Part shown: piece by piece, positions 24,920 through 33,097 of the stretch
How positions within the stretch are numbered: the first letter of the stretch is position 1
Layout: each line of letters begins with the position of its first letter
NCBI RefSeq assembly: GCF_001531445.1
Contig: NZ_LQYA01000198.1
Coordinates: 20,891 to 84,890, forward strand
Direction: 5' to 3'
DNA length: 64,000 bases
DNA from: Sporosarcina koreensis
Lineage (GTDB): Bacteria > Bacillota > Bacilli > Bacillales_A > Planococcaceae
Program-made: the position numbers and the translations under genes
The notes under the pieces: generated by a model
What the model was told of the DNA's origin: nothing
Database searches by the model: none
Seen by the model: the letters and a program-made list of their open reading frames with translations, nothing else

Positions 24920-26216
24920 GGAGTTTCTACAGCAAGTTACAAGCTATATCCGTTCAAAAGAGGCACGTAGCTATGTAGAAGAAGAATTGCACCACCATCT
25001 GACGAAATCCAAACAAGCCTGGGTGAATTCAGGCTACTCCCCAATAGAAGCTGAGCAAAAAGCGATTGCGGAAATGGGCTCTGCTTCCCAGATCGGAAAA
25101 TCAATGGACAAAATTCACCGGCCAAACTGGGATTTCTGGCTAATTGGCGCAGTGTTGCTATTGATTGCCGTAAGCATTACACCGATCTTAACGACAGATT
25201 TCAGCCATCGATTTGGTGTAGATATGACGGGTTATTTTGTTGAAAATAAAATCATTCATATTATACTAGCCGTTGCAGGGATAGCCGTCATCATGTATTT
25301 TGATTATCGTAAACTGCAACGCTATAGTATGTCGTTTTATAGGGGTGCACTGCTGTTATTAATCGTTCTCTGGGCTATGCCGAACATCTTTGTTAACGGA
25401 GAAGCAATGTATAAAATAGGACCAATTCGTTTTCAGGCTTGGATGTCACTTCCGTTGTTATTATTAGCCTTTGCAGGATTTTTCACTGAACGTAAACGGA
25501 AAGGGTGGAAACTGACTGGATTATTTCTACTTCCATTATTCTTATTTATGATGCTAGGGAGTCTTTCTGTAGCACTACTATATATGGCAGTAATGGCTGT
25601 CTTGTTTAGCTTTAGCTATTTCAACCGAAAAGTGAAGCTTATTGTATTTTTAATAGTAGGGGGAATGGGGTTAGCGATAGCGGCATTTAGTGTTTATGCA
25701 TATCACTATTTACTTGAGCCATATCAAACAGTACGCATCAGAGCGTTTTTACATCCTGAATTATATGCGGATTCAGCAGGCTACATGATGCTCCAATTAA
25801 ATGAAGCACTCGCACGGGCTGGCTGGTTCGGAGCGGATAAGCTTCACTACATTCCTGAAGCCCACACTGATTATGCTTTGGTACAACTTATTCAATCGCA
25901 CGGCTATGTTGCAGGAATCGCAGTCATTGGTATCATACTCGCAGTTGCGCTACGCATTTTGAGGCTTGTTACTACAATGCCGCAATCATTTGGTAAATTA
26001 CTCGTTATCGCAGCAGGAACATTATACAGCTGCCAGAGTATTTACTCCGTTTTAATGGTGTTTGGCTTCTTACCACTAACAGGCGTGCCGTTACCATTTA
26101 TTAGTTACGGGATTACACCATTACTGATGAATGCTTTTCTAATCGGCTTAGTCTTAAGCGTCTATCGTAGAAAAGCGTTTATCGAAAAACAGGCAATTGG
26201 ACACAGGTTCAACTAA
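24909..26216 (+). CDS. HAAS-like domain fused to FtsW/RodA/SpoVE-family membrane protein
   Basis: A 435-residue protein. The first 75 residues (SYVEEELHHHLTKSKQAWVN and PIEAEQKAIAEMGSASQIGK) match the HAAS/DUF1700-type helical signalling domain that partners PadR regulators. About nine membrane helices of the SEDS family follow: GPIRFQAWMSLPLLLL, HTDYALVQLIQSHGYVAG and the terminal FLPLTGVPLPFISYGITP. The usual SYGGSS at the end is changed to SYGITP. SEDS proteins polymerise peptidoglycan with a PBP partner; whether this one is catalytic or a sensor is uncertain. ATG 24909 overlaps the PadR-like gene, giving translational coupling. Confidence 0.82.
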   Translation: MSIKEFLQQVTSYIRSKEARSYVEEELHHHLTKSKQAWVNSGYSPIEAEQKAIAEMGSASQIGKSMDKIHRPNWDFWLIGAVLLLIAVSITPILTTDFSHRFGVDMTGYFVENKIIHIILAVAGIAVIMYFDYRKLQRYSMSFYRGALLLLIVLWAMPNIFVNGEAMYKIGPIRFQAWMSLPLLLLAFAGFFTERKRKGWKLTGLFLLPLFLFMMLGSLSVALLYMAVMAVLFSFSYFNRKVKLIVFLIVGGMGLAIAAFSVYAYHYLLEPYQTVRIRAFLHPELYADSAGYMMLQLNEALARAGWFGADKLHYIPEAHTDYALVQLIQSHGYVAGIAVIGIILAVALRILRLVTTMPQSFGKLLVIAAGTLYSCQSIYSVLMVFGFLPLTGVPLPFISYGITPLLMNAFLIGLVLSVYRRKAFIEKQAIGHRFN

Positions 26217-26248
26217 CACTGTCTTAATAAGATCTTATTGAAAGCAAC

Positions 26249-26298
26249 AAAAAAAGAAGCACAAATTCTCTGTATTGGAGATTTATGTTTCTTTTTTT
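26249..26298 (+). terminator. Terminator of the sigma/PadR/FtsW operon
   Basis: Imperfect stem of about 21 bp (AAAAAAAGAAGCACAAATTC against the T-rich complement ending at 26298) followed by a T run. Confidence 0.7.
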
Positions 26299-26405
26299 AA
26301 TTCAGAATTCCTAGTCGTATTTTAGAGAATAAGTGATAGAATGGAAGGTACAGCGACATACGGCGGATGGGCGGTTGGCACTCCCTTGAGAAAGGGGGTG
26401 TTTAT

Positions 26406-26516
26406 ATGGTGACATATGAAGCGATGACAATGATGTTCCAGTTTGGAATGTTCCTCGTAGCAACGGCAACAGCCATTGTAGCGATGATTGCTCTATACAC
26501 CAAAAGAAAAAAGTAA
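26406..26516 (+). CDS. Hol_Tox-type holin-like type I toxin (36 aa)
   Basis: A 36-codon gene encoding a short hydrophobic peptide: MVTYEAMTMMFQFGMFLVAT, then a second hydrophobic stretch, and a basic tail KRKK. This is the form of the putative holin-like toxins (Hol_Tox; TxpA/BsrG-like class), which insert in the membrane and depolarise or damage it. GGGGG ends seven bases before the ATG. The downstream hairpin and the convergent antisense transcript match the layout of known type I modules. It is too short for ordinary gene callers. Confidence 0.85.
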   Translation: MVTYEAMTMMFQFGMFLVATATAIVAMIALYTKRKK

Positions 26517-26637
26517 CTGCCCTCCGCTAACCGGCAAGTAAGCAGGGCAGTTACTCTTGTAAAAACTCTCGTGCTAATGGCCGACCGCACTTCATGCGGA
26601 TGTCAGCTGTACTGACTGGGTGTTAGTGCACCCGGTC
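26504..26637 (-). ncRNA. Antisense antitoxin RNA (RatA-like) of the type I module
   Basis: On the reverse strand a -10 box TATAAT (26649-26644) precedes a structured region of about 130 bases. It has hairpins GGGTGCACTAACACCC and CCGCATGAAGTGCGG and ends in a strong terminator: AGTAACTGCCCT pairing with AGGGCAGTTACT, followed by TTTTTT at 26513-26508. The RNA would overlap the last codons and terminator of the toxin mRNA, as RatA does with txpA, and would block the toxin mRNA or trigger its decay. The start point is estimated from the -10 box; no good -35 is visible. Confidence 0.75.
26515..26552. terminator. Shared stem: toxin mRNA 3' hairpin and antisense terminator
   Basis: AACTGCCCT (26515-26523) pairs with AGGGCAGTT (26544-26552). 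The stop codon of the toxin abuts the stem. The same stem with the A run of the toxin's KKRKK codons forms the antisense terminator. Confidence 0.75.
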
Positions 26638-26810
26638 TCTTTTATTATATGTTCAGTTTACCACAACCATACGGAGAATACACATGTTCTGACAAGTGAA
26701 TGGATATGCACTAGCGAGAAAGTTACGGAGTTGACATGTGTAAACCTAATGCGGATAAATATAAAATAACTTTTGATTTGTAACGGGGATATAAAAAGGG
26801 GTTGTGAAGT

Positions 26811-27752
26811 GTGATAGATACAGATAAAAGTCAATACATTGAGCAATGTATTAATAAATATGAAATAGTTATAAATAAGGCAAAAGATAATGAGGTATTA
26901 GCAACAATCGTCAAATCAATGTCATTTGGACTCATAAAAACTAACTATGATAGTTGGTTAGATGAGTGCTTTTTACATCAAGACTGGCAAAAGTGGAATG
27001 ATTTAATTTTCCAGCAAATGCGTCATAATTTACTTCCGGGAAGTAGCGGAGGCTATGACCATTGTCGAAATTTCTTACATATTTTAGAGGCATTCGCTTG
27101 CGGGGATTATGAAACAATGGAGCGCATTCTTTCATCCGAACTGGGTTTAACTAAAAATGGCTACCCATTCTATGTTGTGATGAGCAACCTCTTGATTGCA
27201 ATGTGGTATCAAGATGAAACACTGTTGCCAAAAGCGATTGAGGCTGCCGAGAAATTTGTTGGCACGAAGAAACCACAATGGGAATGTTCAGGAGTTGCAT
27301 TTCTACTTTCATTACACAAAGAAGATGCCGAGGAAATGGGGGAACATTTACAAAATTTTTGTTCAGGATACATGCGTGCAGATTTTAGTAAAGCGATCAA
27401 ACAGCTATGTGTGCCTGCACATGGTCTTTATTGTTTGGCAAAAATCATATTGCCCTCAGAGGTATTTCAACAAATAAAAATGCCAGAACACAAAAACTTT
27501 TCTCAAGGATTTGCAAAATGGAGAAATGATAATTCACAGCCTAGATTAAATGTGTACTTTGAATATCCGGAACCTTTGGAAATCCTCAATCAAATTTATA
27601 TGGCTCCAGTTGCTAAAAGTATTATTTCACAACCATATCTCCATAGCGATAGTTCTTATCTCTCTCCGCAATTAAAGAAAAAATGGTTTCTTGATGAAGA
27701 GGCAATGCTAATAGCCTTTGTTAAAAATCTGAACTTTACCCCTAGCGAGTAA
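26811..27752 (+). CDS. Immunity-49-like protein
   Basis: A 313-residue soluble helical protein. The pattern of conserved pieces (DSWLDECFLHQDWQKWNDL, FLHILEAFACGDYETMERI, YVVMSNLLIAMWYQDETL, ECSGVAFLLSLHKEDAEEM and CVPAHGLYCLAKIIL) resembles the Imm49 family of polymorphic-toxin immunity proteins (recalled, moderate certainty). The start is a GTG at 26811 after AAAAAGGGG. No toxin gene is adjacent. It adds to the immunity-like genes at 20.5-23.8 kb. Confidence 0.6.
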   Translation: MIDTDKSQYIEQCINKYEIVINKAKDNEVLATIVKSMSFGLIKTNYDSWLDECFLHQDWQKWNDLIFQQMRHNLLPGSSGGYDHCRNFLHILEAFACGDYETMERILSSELGLTKNGYPFYVVMSNLLIAMWYQDETLLPKAIEAAEKFVGTKKPQWECSGVAFLLSLHKEDAEEMGEHLQNFCSGYMRADFSKAIKQLCVPAHGLYCLAKIILPSEVFQQIKMPEHKNFSQGFAKWRNDNSQPRLNVYFEYPEPLEILNQIYMAPVAKSIISQPYLHSDSSYLSPQLKKKWFLDEEAMLIAFVKNLNFTPSE

Positions 27753-27957
27753 AACCGTTAAGAATAAGTATGGAAGAAGCATGTTCACTCCGTTTGAAGA
27801 GGACGTACTCTTTTTTGCATCGATCAATGAATGAACAAACGGCTAATTTAAATTTGCTTTAGACAAAACACAATAGCCGACATGATATAAGTTGTAACCT
27901 TCTCAAATAGAATTCGTTTAAATTTGCAGGGAATTCTACGAAACGGTAAACGGTGGC

Positions 27958-28047
27958 ATGAATCAATTCGTTTTTATGTTTATTGTAAGTCTATTAATTT
28001 GGTGGGTCATCCTGCTCGTTTTTCAACAAAAGGATCAGATTGACTAA
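27958..28047 (+). CDS. Possible 29-residue membrane peptide
   Basis: A short frame MNQFVFMFIVSLLIWWVILL with a charged end QQKDQID: one membrane helix. It lies just ahead of another small membrane protein gene and ends 26 bases before it. The ribosome site is weak (GGTGG), so translation is uncertain. Confidence 0.35.
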   Translation: MNQFVFMFIVSLLIWWVILLVFQQKDQID

Positions 28048-28073
28048 TCATATATACACGGGGAGGTAATTGT

Positions 28074-28307
28074 ATGTGGAGTTTCAGCACTTTTAAAGAC
28101 AAACGGTATTGGATTCTTTTGATACCAGCAATAATTATTTTAGTATTGTACGTAGTTTTTACCCCGGATTATATTCTTGGAAAACCATACGTTGCCCCAT
28201 TTTCAATGCTTATAGGTGCAGCTTTATTCTGGACTACATACCACCTGTGGAAGTATTTTGGAGATAAAAAGAAAAGGGATAGAACAGAAGAGCGTCACGA
28301 ATTGTAA
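28074..28307 (+). CDS. Small two-helix membrane protein, unknown function
   Basis: A 77-residue protein with two hydrophobic segments (WILLIPAIIILVLYVVF and YVAPFSMLIGAALFWTTYHL) and a strongly charged C-terminal tail. A clear GGGGAGG precedes the ATG. It resembles small uncharacterised Bacillales membrane proteins but I recognise no family. Confidence 0.65.
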   Translation: MWSFSTFKDKRYWILLIPAIIILVLYVVFTPDYILGKPYVAPFSMLIGAALFWTTYHLWKYFGDKKKRDRTEERHEL

Positions 28308-28368
28308 TTTTCTTGTCCAATAAATTGCACAGCTCACGGGCTCTTATGAGGGTTAACGCAAAAGGGGG

Positions 28369-28941
28369 GTGGGATTTTCGAAGCGACAGCATGTTTGGCT
28401 TATTAAACTCTTGGTAATGATAACCTTTGCACTCCTGCTGGCGGGCTGTGGCAAGACAAGTACGGATATTAATGAGTACCTGAACACGGGCACCGCCATT
28501 GATGCGGAAGCAAAAGACATGATGCCCGTTCTTGAGGATTTACCAACATACAGGGCCATCGACTACCGACATACGCAAAAGAAAATGTTCCTCTTCGAAG
28601 CCAACTCGGTAGCGCTAGTGGTCGAATATGACACGCAAACCTATGAAAGCGAAAAAGGGAAACTCGCGGAAGATTTCGCAGCCTCCAAACTGGAATCCGC
28701 ATCTGAAACGACGGATAATACGAGTCGCACGAATGAGGAGTTCTCACTCAACAGTTATGTGTTTCGAGTGTTGGAAGGAGATGGCTTTCCGAAGTCGTTT
28801 GGAATGATTGGCACATCCGATGAACACCAACGCATCGCGTATTTGTACTTCTACGATTTTGATTTGGACACAATCGGCGAACCAGATGACAGCAACCGCA
28901 TGTCAAAATTTGTGAAAAGCTATTTCGACTATGAATTCTGA
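28369..28941 (+). CDS. Uncharacterised lipoprotein
   Basis: A 190-residue protein starting at GTG 28369 after AAAGGGG. The N-terminus is a lipoprotein signal: basic SKRQH, hydrophobic LLVMITFALLLAG, and lipobox LLAGC with Cys near 27. The mature part is acidic, with no enzyme motif visible (YRAIDYRHTQKKMFLFEANS; NSYVFRVLEGDGFPKSFGMI). It would sit on the outer face of the membrane. No partner is evident; it is flanked by small membrane proteins and a serine hydrolase. Confidence 0.7.
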   Translation: MGFSKRQHVWLIKLLVMITFALLLAGCGKTSTDINEYLNTGTAIDAEAKDMMPVLEDLPTYRAIDYRHTQKKMFLFEANSVALVVEYDTQTYESEKGKLAEDFAASKLESASETTDNTSRTNEEFSLNSYVFRVLEGDGFPKSFGMIGTSDEHQRIAYLYFYDFDLDTIGEPDDSNRMSKFVKSYFDYEF

Positions 28942-29058
28942 TCTCTTATAGCAAGTCTCTCACTTTAACGTCATACGAAAGATTTTATTGGGAGAATAGA
29001 AGATAGTATTGCTTAGATATTAAAGCTTATAATTGGTACGAGGGGGATTAATAGGCGA

Positions 29059-29961
29059 ATGAAATCTTTAACGGAGTTTGAAAAAGTCATAAAAAAAGAT
29101 AAAATTGATAGCGTCATTGTCCAGAGGAATGATGCTGTGGTATTTGAATACTATCGAAACAATAAAATGAAAGAAAAGCAACACAAAATATATTCTGTCA
29201 CAAAAAGCATCCTATCCGCATTGATCGGGATTGCGATAGACAAAGGGTATATTGAAAATGTTAACACACCAATTAGTAATTTCTTTCAGGAATTTAATGA
29301 AGATAAAGAGAACCAGAAAATCACAATTAAACACCTGCTGACAATGACTTCTGGGTTGCAATGGCCGGGGAATAGTAGTATGATACCTAGCAAAAATTGG
29401 GTCAATTTTGTACTTCAGCAGGACATTGATCATCCTCCCGGTAAAGAAATGGTCTACAGTTGTGGTTCTTCACAATTGTTAAGTGCAATCTTACAAAAGA
29501 CTACCGGATTAAATACAGAAGCCTTCGCTAAAAAGCATTTATTTACTCCTCTAGGAATAACAGATTATAAGTGGAACAGTGATGCTCAAGGTATAGCTAT
29601 TGGTGGATTTGGATTAACGATGAAACCGGTTGATATGTTAAAAATCGGTACGCTTTATGTGAATAAAGGACGTTGGAAATCCAAACAAATTTTGACCCCT
29701 GATTGGATTGAGGAATCTACAAATCCAAAAGTCAAAGTTGATGATGGTACTTCTTACGCGTACCACTGGTGGAATAAACAATTCGACAATCAAATAGGTA
29801 GGATTGCACTGGCGGTTGGATATGAGGGACAATATATTATTCTCGCTCCTGATTATCAATTGGTAGTAGTTATGACAAGCAGTATTAAAGATGATTCATC
29901 AAGACCTTTATATTATTTTAAGGATTATCTATTGCCTTATGCTGACAGTCAGTTACCCTAA
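29059..29961 (+). CDS. Serine hydrolase of the beta-lactamase/6-aminohexanoate-hydrolase type
   Basis: A 300-residue class C-like hydrolase: YSVTKSILSALIGIA holds the SxxK nucleophile (Ser near 49), YSCGSSQLLSAIL is the YxN-type region with Cys in the third place, and GYEGQYIILAPDYQ lies near the C-terminal HxG/KTG position. It is full-length for the group that includes EstB and 6-aminohexanoate-dimer hydrolase. No signal peptide is seen. The substrate is unknown. It is the second serine hydrolase of this fold within 10 kb; unlike the one at 19.4 kb it is intact. Confidence 0.82.
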   Translation: MKSLTEFEKVIKKDKIDSVIVQRNDAVVFEYYRNNKMKEKQHKIYSVTKSILSALIGIAIDKGYIENVNTPISNFFQEFNEDKENQKITIKHLLTMTSGLQWPGNSSMIPSKNWVNFVLQQDIDHPPGKEMVYSCGSSQLLSAILQKTTGLNTEAFAKKHLFTPLGITDYKWNSDAQGIAIGGFGLTMKPVDMLKIGTLYVNKGRWKSKQILTPDWIEESTNPKVKVDDGTSYAYHWWNKQFDNQIGRIALAVGYEGQYIILAPDYQLVVVMTSSIKDDSSRPLYYFKDYLLPYADSQLP

Positions 29962-30014
29962 GAAAATTTTCACCATTACAATCTGGAAGAAAGTATGAAA
30001 AAGGTAAATCGAAC

Positions 30015-30053
30015 AAAAGAGAGTCTTGGCACATATACGGACTCTCTTTTATC
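30015..30053 (+). terminator. Terminator after the serine hydrolase
   Basis: 11-bp perfect stem AAAAGAGAGTC / GACTCTCTTTT followed by further A/T. Confidence 0.75.
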
Positions 30054-30295
30054 GTATTTAATAGTTTATAACAACACCTAAAAAGAACTGTTCAAGCTCC
30101 ACCAACCTCAGAATGGAGCCGTTCTCCTTTTAAGTGATCGTAAACCCATACTCCATCAATTTGTCACTGTAGATAAACCCGAAATACTTTTCTATATCTT
30201 CTACGCTTTGGCTTAAGTTACTACAAATAGGTATGCCCGTTTGCTTGAATTGTCATATATTCACTGCGCAAGAGTACATTGAAAAAAATCGAAAG

Positions 30296-30925
30296 TTAAT
30301 AATTCATCGCTGCTTTTGATTTCAACTTCTTTATTTCCACAACCCCCTTATCAACAGAAGTCTCTATATACCCAATCATCTGCTCAAGTGTAAATACAAG
30401 CAGCCTTTCATTTAAAACGTAGTCTTTATCATACTCCATATCTCCGAGAACAGATGGTAGGAATCCCGTCACTTCCATGGACGCTACTTCTTCTAAATCT
30501 GGAACGGTTGCAATATGGGAAAGACTATTTTTGAGCTCATCCTTAAGCCCATAATACTCCAGCAATTTTCCGTTAAGTAGCTGAAAGTCATTATGATAGC
30601 GTTTGAATAATTCATTGTCAGCCTCCATTCTGTTCTTAAGCCATGGAAGGTAGAAGCCCTTCAGCCACATGTCGTCCGCTATTAAATGTATGAAGTAGCC
30701 CAATACATAAAAATTTTCTGCTGCATCGTGGTATTTCTCCCAGAAAGCTATATAATCAACGTGTCTTGAATAGTCTTGCAAGTCTCCCGCAAAGAAGTGG
30801 GGTGTATCCTTGGATGAAACGGCGTCAGGGGCTACGCCACCAATCAGAAATGGAACCTTATCCTCTATCGATAGCTTATCCGCTATTTTATGTGCAATGA
30901 TTGCATGCATAATTCTTGAACCCAT
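30296..30925 (-). CDS. Zinc-dependent phospholipase C-like hydrolase
   Basis: A 209-residue protein resembling bacterial zinc-dependent phospholipase C-fold proteins. It has MHAIIAHKIADKL, FLIGGVAPDAV with an Asp, HFFAGD, YFIHLIADDMWLKGFY (His/Asp metal ligands) and NDFQLLN. The His and Asp residues fit a three-zinc site. There is no signal peptide, unlike secreted clostridial or Bacillus PLC, so it belongs to the intracellular uncharacterised branch. GGAGG is placed ideally before the ATG. It is divergent from the LysR gene. Substrate unknown. Confidence 0.75.
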   Translation of the reverse strand: MGSRIMHAIIAHKIADKLSIEDKVPFLIGGVAPDAVSSKDTPHFFAGDLQDYSRHVDYIAFWEKYHDAAENFYVLGYFIHLIADDMWLKGFYLPWLKNRMEADNELFKRYHNDFQLLNGKLLEYYGLKDELKNSLSHIATVPDLEEVASMEVTGFLPSVLGDMEYDKDYVLNERLLVFTLEQMIGYIETSVDKGVVEIKKLKSKAAMNY

Positions 30926-31070
30926 AGTGATCCTCCTATTATCGTAAATTTATGAATTAAAGATAAATATCCTAGCAATTTCAATCGTAAACCACTACTA
31001 TGAAACTGTAAAATTGATTTATTGAATGTATACAATCGGAAAAATAGATCATTGAATTGGAGGATCACTA

Positions 31071-31922
31071 ATGGATATAGAGCAGATCAGAGCTTTTTTA
31101 ATTATTAATGAAACGAAAAATTTTACGAAAGCAGCGGAAATTCTTCATATTGCCCAGTCGACCATTACAGCAAGAATACGAACGCTGGAACAACAGATCG
31201 GAAAGCAATTGTTGCTGCGCAATAATAAACAAGTAACTCTGACGAGGGCGGGGGAGTTGTTTGTCCCCTATGCGGAACGTTTGAATGAACTAGTCCAGAT
31301 AAGTATGGAAACGATTCTGCTGGAAAATCGATTTACGGATAAGTTAGTGATCGGGGGTCCTTCGTCGATATGGAATTACACACTTCACACCGACATATTG
31401 AATTTCAAGTCGAATCATCCCGAGATTGCTTTGGACTTAATGGCGCATACGAATGAAAATACGATTCAAAAAGTCATTGATGGAACGATTGACATAGGAA
31501 TCATCTATTCGAAACCACGCCATCCAATGGTTGAATATGAGTTGTTACAAGAAGATTATTTTGTTTTAGTGGGAAGAAATGATTTGGATACGATTGATTT
31601 GAATGCATTAAAAGGCGGTAATTTTCTATTCCTCGATTGGGGTAAGCCTTTCATGACGTGGTTTAATGAAATCGTAGGACCCCATTTTATTCCTGCATTT
31701 AAAATCAATCAAACAGCGCTCGTGGTAAAGTACTTAAAAAGCGGGGATTATTTTGGATTTGTCCCGAAATCATTCGTTGCTCCGTATCTTAAAGATGGGG
31801 AACTGCAAGAGCTGGATCATAAGTTTTCTTCGACGTTGCCTAGATTCAATACGTACGTTATTTATCTCAAAAATAAGAACCAGCTGGCAACTGATTTATT
31901 CCTTGAACGGTTGAGGAAATAA
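31071..31922 (+). CDS. LysR-family transcriptional regulator
   Basis: A 283-residue protein with the LysR winged helix at residues 1-60 (IRAFLIINETKNFTKAAEIL, STITARIRTLEQQIGKQLLL) and a periplasmic-binding-protein-like effector domain after about 90. GGAGG precedes the ATG. It is divergent from the phospholipase-like gene and upstream of the TPP-riboswitch SDR/monooxygenase genes, on the same strand. It may regulate either side. The effector is unknown. Confidence 0.9.
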   Translation: MDIEQIRAFLIINETKNFTKAAEILHIAQSTITARIRTLEQQIGKQLLLRNNKQVTLTRAGELFVPYAERLNELVQISMETILLENRFTDKLVIGGPSSIWNYTLHTDILNFKSNHPEIALDLMAHTNENTIQKVIDGTIDIGIIYSKPRHPMVEYELLQEDYFVLVGRNDLDTIDLNALKGGNFLFLDWGKPFMTWFNEIVGPHFIPAFKINQTALVVKYLKSGDYFGFVPKSFVAPYLKDGELQELDHKFSSTLPRFNTYVIYLKNKNQLATDLFLERLRK

Positions 31923-32034
31923 ATGGTCCAGTTGTAATAGATAATACAATATGATATGGTGTAAAGTACAAACTAATAGAAATATTATAAATGGCTGAAT
32001 GATCTTTTACAAAAACTCTAAAAACTAAATAGTA

Positions 32035-32120
32035 TGCACTAGGGGTGTTATTTAACTGAGATGAGTAGTAACTCAAACCCTTTGAACCTGATCTAGCTGA
32101 AACTAGCGTAGGAAAGTGTA
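32035..32120 (+). promoter_or_regulatory. TPP (THI-box) riboswitch
   Basis: The hallmark segments occur in order: CACTAGGGGTGTT (P1/P2), CTGAGATGAGTA, ACCCTTTGAACCTGATCTAG and CTAGCGTAGGAAAGTG. Together they make a complete thiamine pyrophosphate aptamer. Terminator hairpins follow, so high TPP should stop transcription before the SDR gene. Confidence 0.95.
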
Positions 32121-32181
32121 AACATTCATACAGACGAAGAGGGATGACTCTGTCTTCTTCTTCGTGTGTAGTTATTGTTTT

Positions 32182-32215
32182 ACGCAACTTTCCTTTTGGA
32201 AGGTTGCGTATTTTT
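32182..32215 (+). terminator. Expression-platform terminator of the TPP riboswitch
   Basis: 12-bp stem ACGCAACTTTCC / GGAAGGTTGCGT (one G-U pair) with a TTTT loop, followed by ATTTTT. It ends about 50 bases before the SDR start. A weaker hairpin around 32132-32165 could be part of the anti-terminator switch. Confidence 0.85.
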
Positions 32216-32267
32216 CATTTAGCTGCCATTTACATATTCAAATATTATACGTATAGGAGCTGTTAGA

Positions 32268-33020
32268 ATGACTAAAGTAGTATTGGTAACAGGAAGTAGT
32301 CAAGGATTAGGGGCAACGATCGTAAAAACACTGGCAAACCAAGGATTTCGGGTAGTAGTCAATTACAATAAGAGCAAAGAGGCAGCCGAGAAGATTGTTT
32401 CCGAGATTGGAAAGGATCACGCTGTTGCCATTCAGGCTGATGTAACCAACCGTACAGAAGTGGATCGTATGGTAGAAGAGGCAACTGACTATTTTGGGCA
32501 AATTGATGTTGTGGTGAATAATGCATTGATCGATTTTAAATTTGATCCGGTGAAGCAGAAACCTTTCGCAGAACTATCTTGGGATGATTATCAAAGACAG
32601 TTAGATGGTACTTTAAAAGCGGCATTTAACGTAGTTCAAAGTGTCATCCCTCAGTTTATTGAACGACAAAATGGAAGTATTATCAATATAGGTACGAACC
32701 TATTTCAAAATCCTGTCGTTCCTTATCATGAATATACAACAGCGAAAGCCGGATTAATCGGTTTTACACGTAATATAGCTGCCGAGTTAGGGGCATATGG
32801 CATAAAAGCGAATGTCGTTTCAGGAGGATTATTGAAAACAACTAACGCCAGTGCTGTTACAACGCCAGAAGTATTCGATTTAATTGCAACCTCAACGCCG
32901 TTGAAGAAGGTCACCACGCCTCAAGACGTAGCGAATATGGTCGCTTATTTGTCTTCAGAAAATGCAAGTGGTATTACTGGTCAGAATTTTACAGTTGATG
33001 GCGGTTTAACAATGAACTGA
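32268..33020 (+). CDS. SDR-family oxidoreductase (FabG-like), TPP-regulated
   Basis: A 250-residue short-chain dehydrogenase: VTGSSQGLGATIV is the NAD(P) glycine motif, VVNNAL follows (NNAG variant), and YTTAK carries the catalytic Tyr/Lys near 156-160. The usual catalytic Ser region reads INIGTNLFQ, so Thr may replace Ser. It ends with the typical ITGQNFTVDGGL. AGGAG precedes the ATG. As the first gene behind a TPP riboswitch, it is expected to act in thiamine synthesis, salvage or repair, although it belongs to no known thiamine enzyme class. It is followed 77 bases later by an FMN-dependent monooxygenase that is probably co-transcribed. Confidence 0.88.
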   Translation: MTKVVLVTGSSQGLGATIVKTLANQGFRVVVNYNKSKEAAEKIVSEIGKDHAVAIQADVTNRTEVDRMVEEATDYFGQIDVVVNNALIDFKFDPVKQKPFAELSWDDYQRQLDGTLKAAFNVVQSVIPQFIERQNGSIINIGTNLFQNPVVPYHEYTTAKAGLIGFTRNIAAELGAYGIKANVVSGGLLKTTNASAVTTPEVFDLIATSTPLKKVTTPQDVANMVAYLSSENASGITGQNFTVDGGLTMN

Positions 33021-33097
33021 CAAGTCGATTGATCGTTAAGTTTCTTTTAAAAGAGTACTAAGGCTTAACTATAATGCTATATTTTGGGGTGTGAAAA

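Noticed and set aside
30900-31085. Near-identical GGAGGATCACTA segments before both divergent genes
   Set aside because: Each is the ribosome-binding site and start context of its own gene; the likeness is probably chance plus Shine-Dalgarno constraint.
32120-32170. Second riboswitch or T-box between the TPP aptamer and SDR gene
   Set aside because: Only ordinary hairpins forming the expression platform; no T-box or other aptamer consensus.
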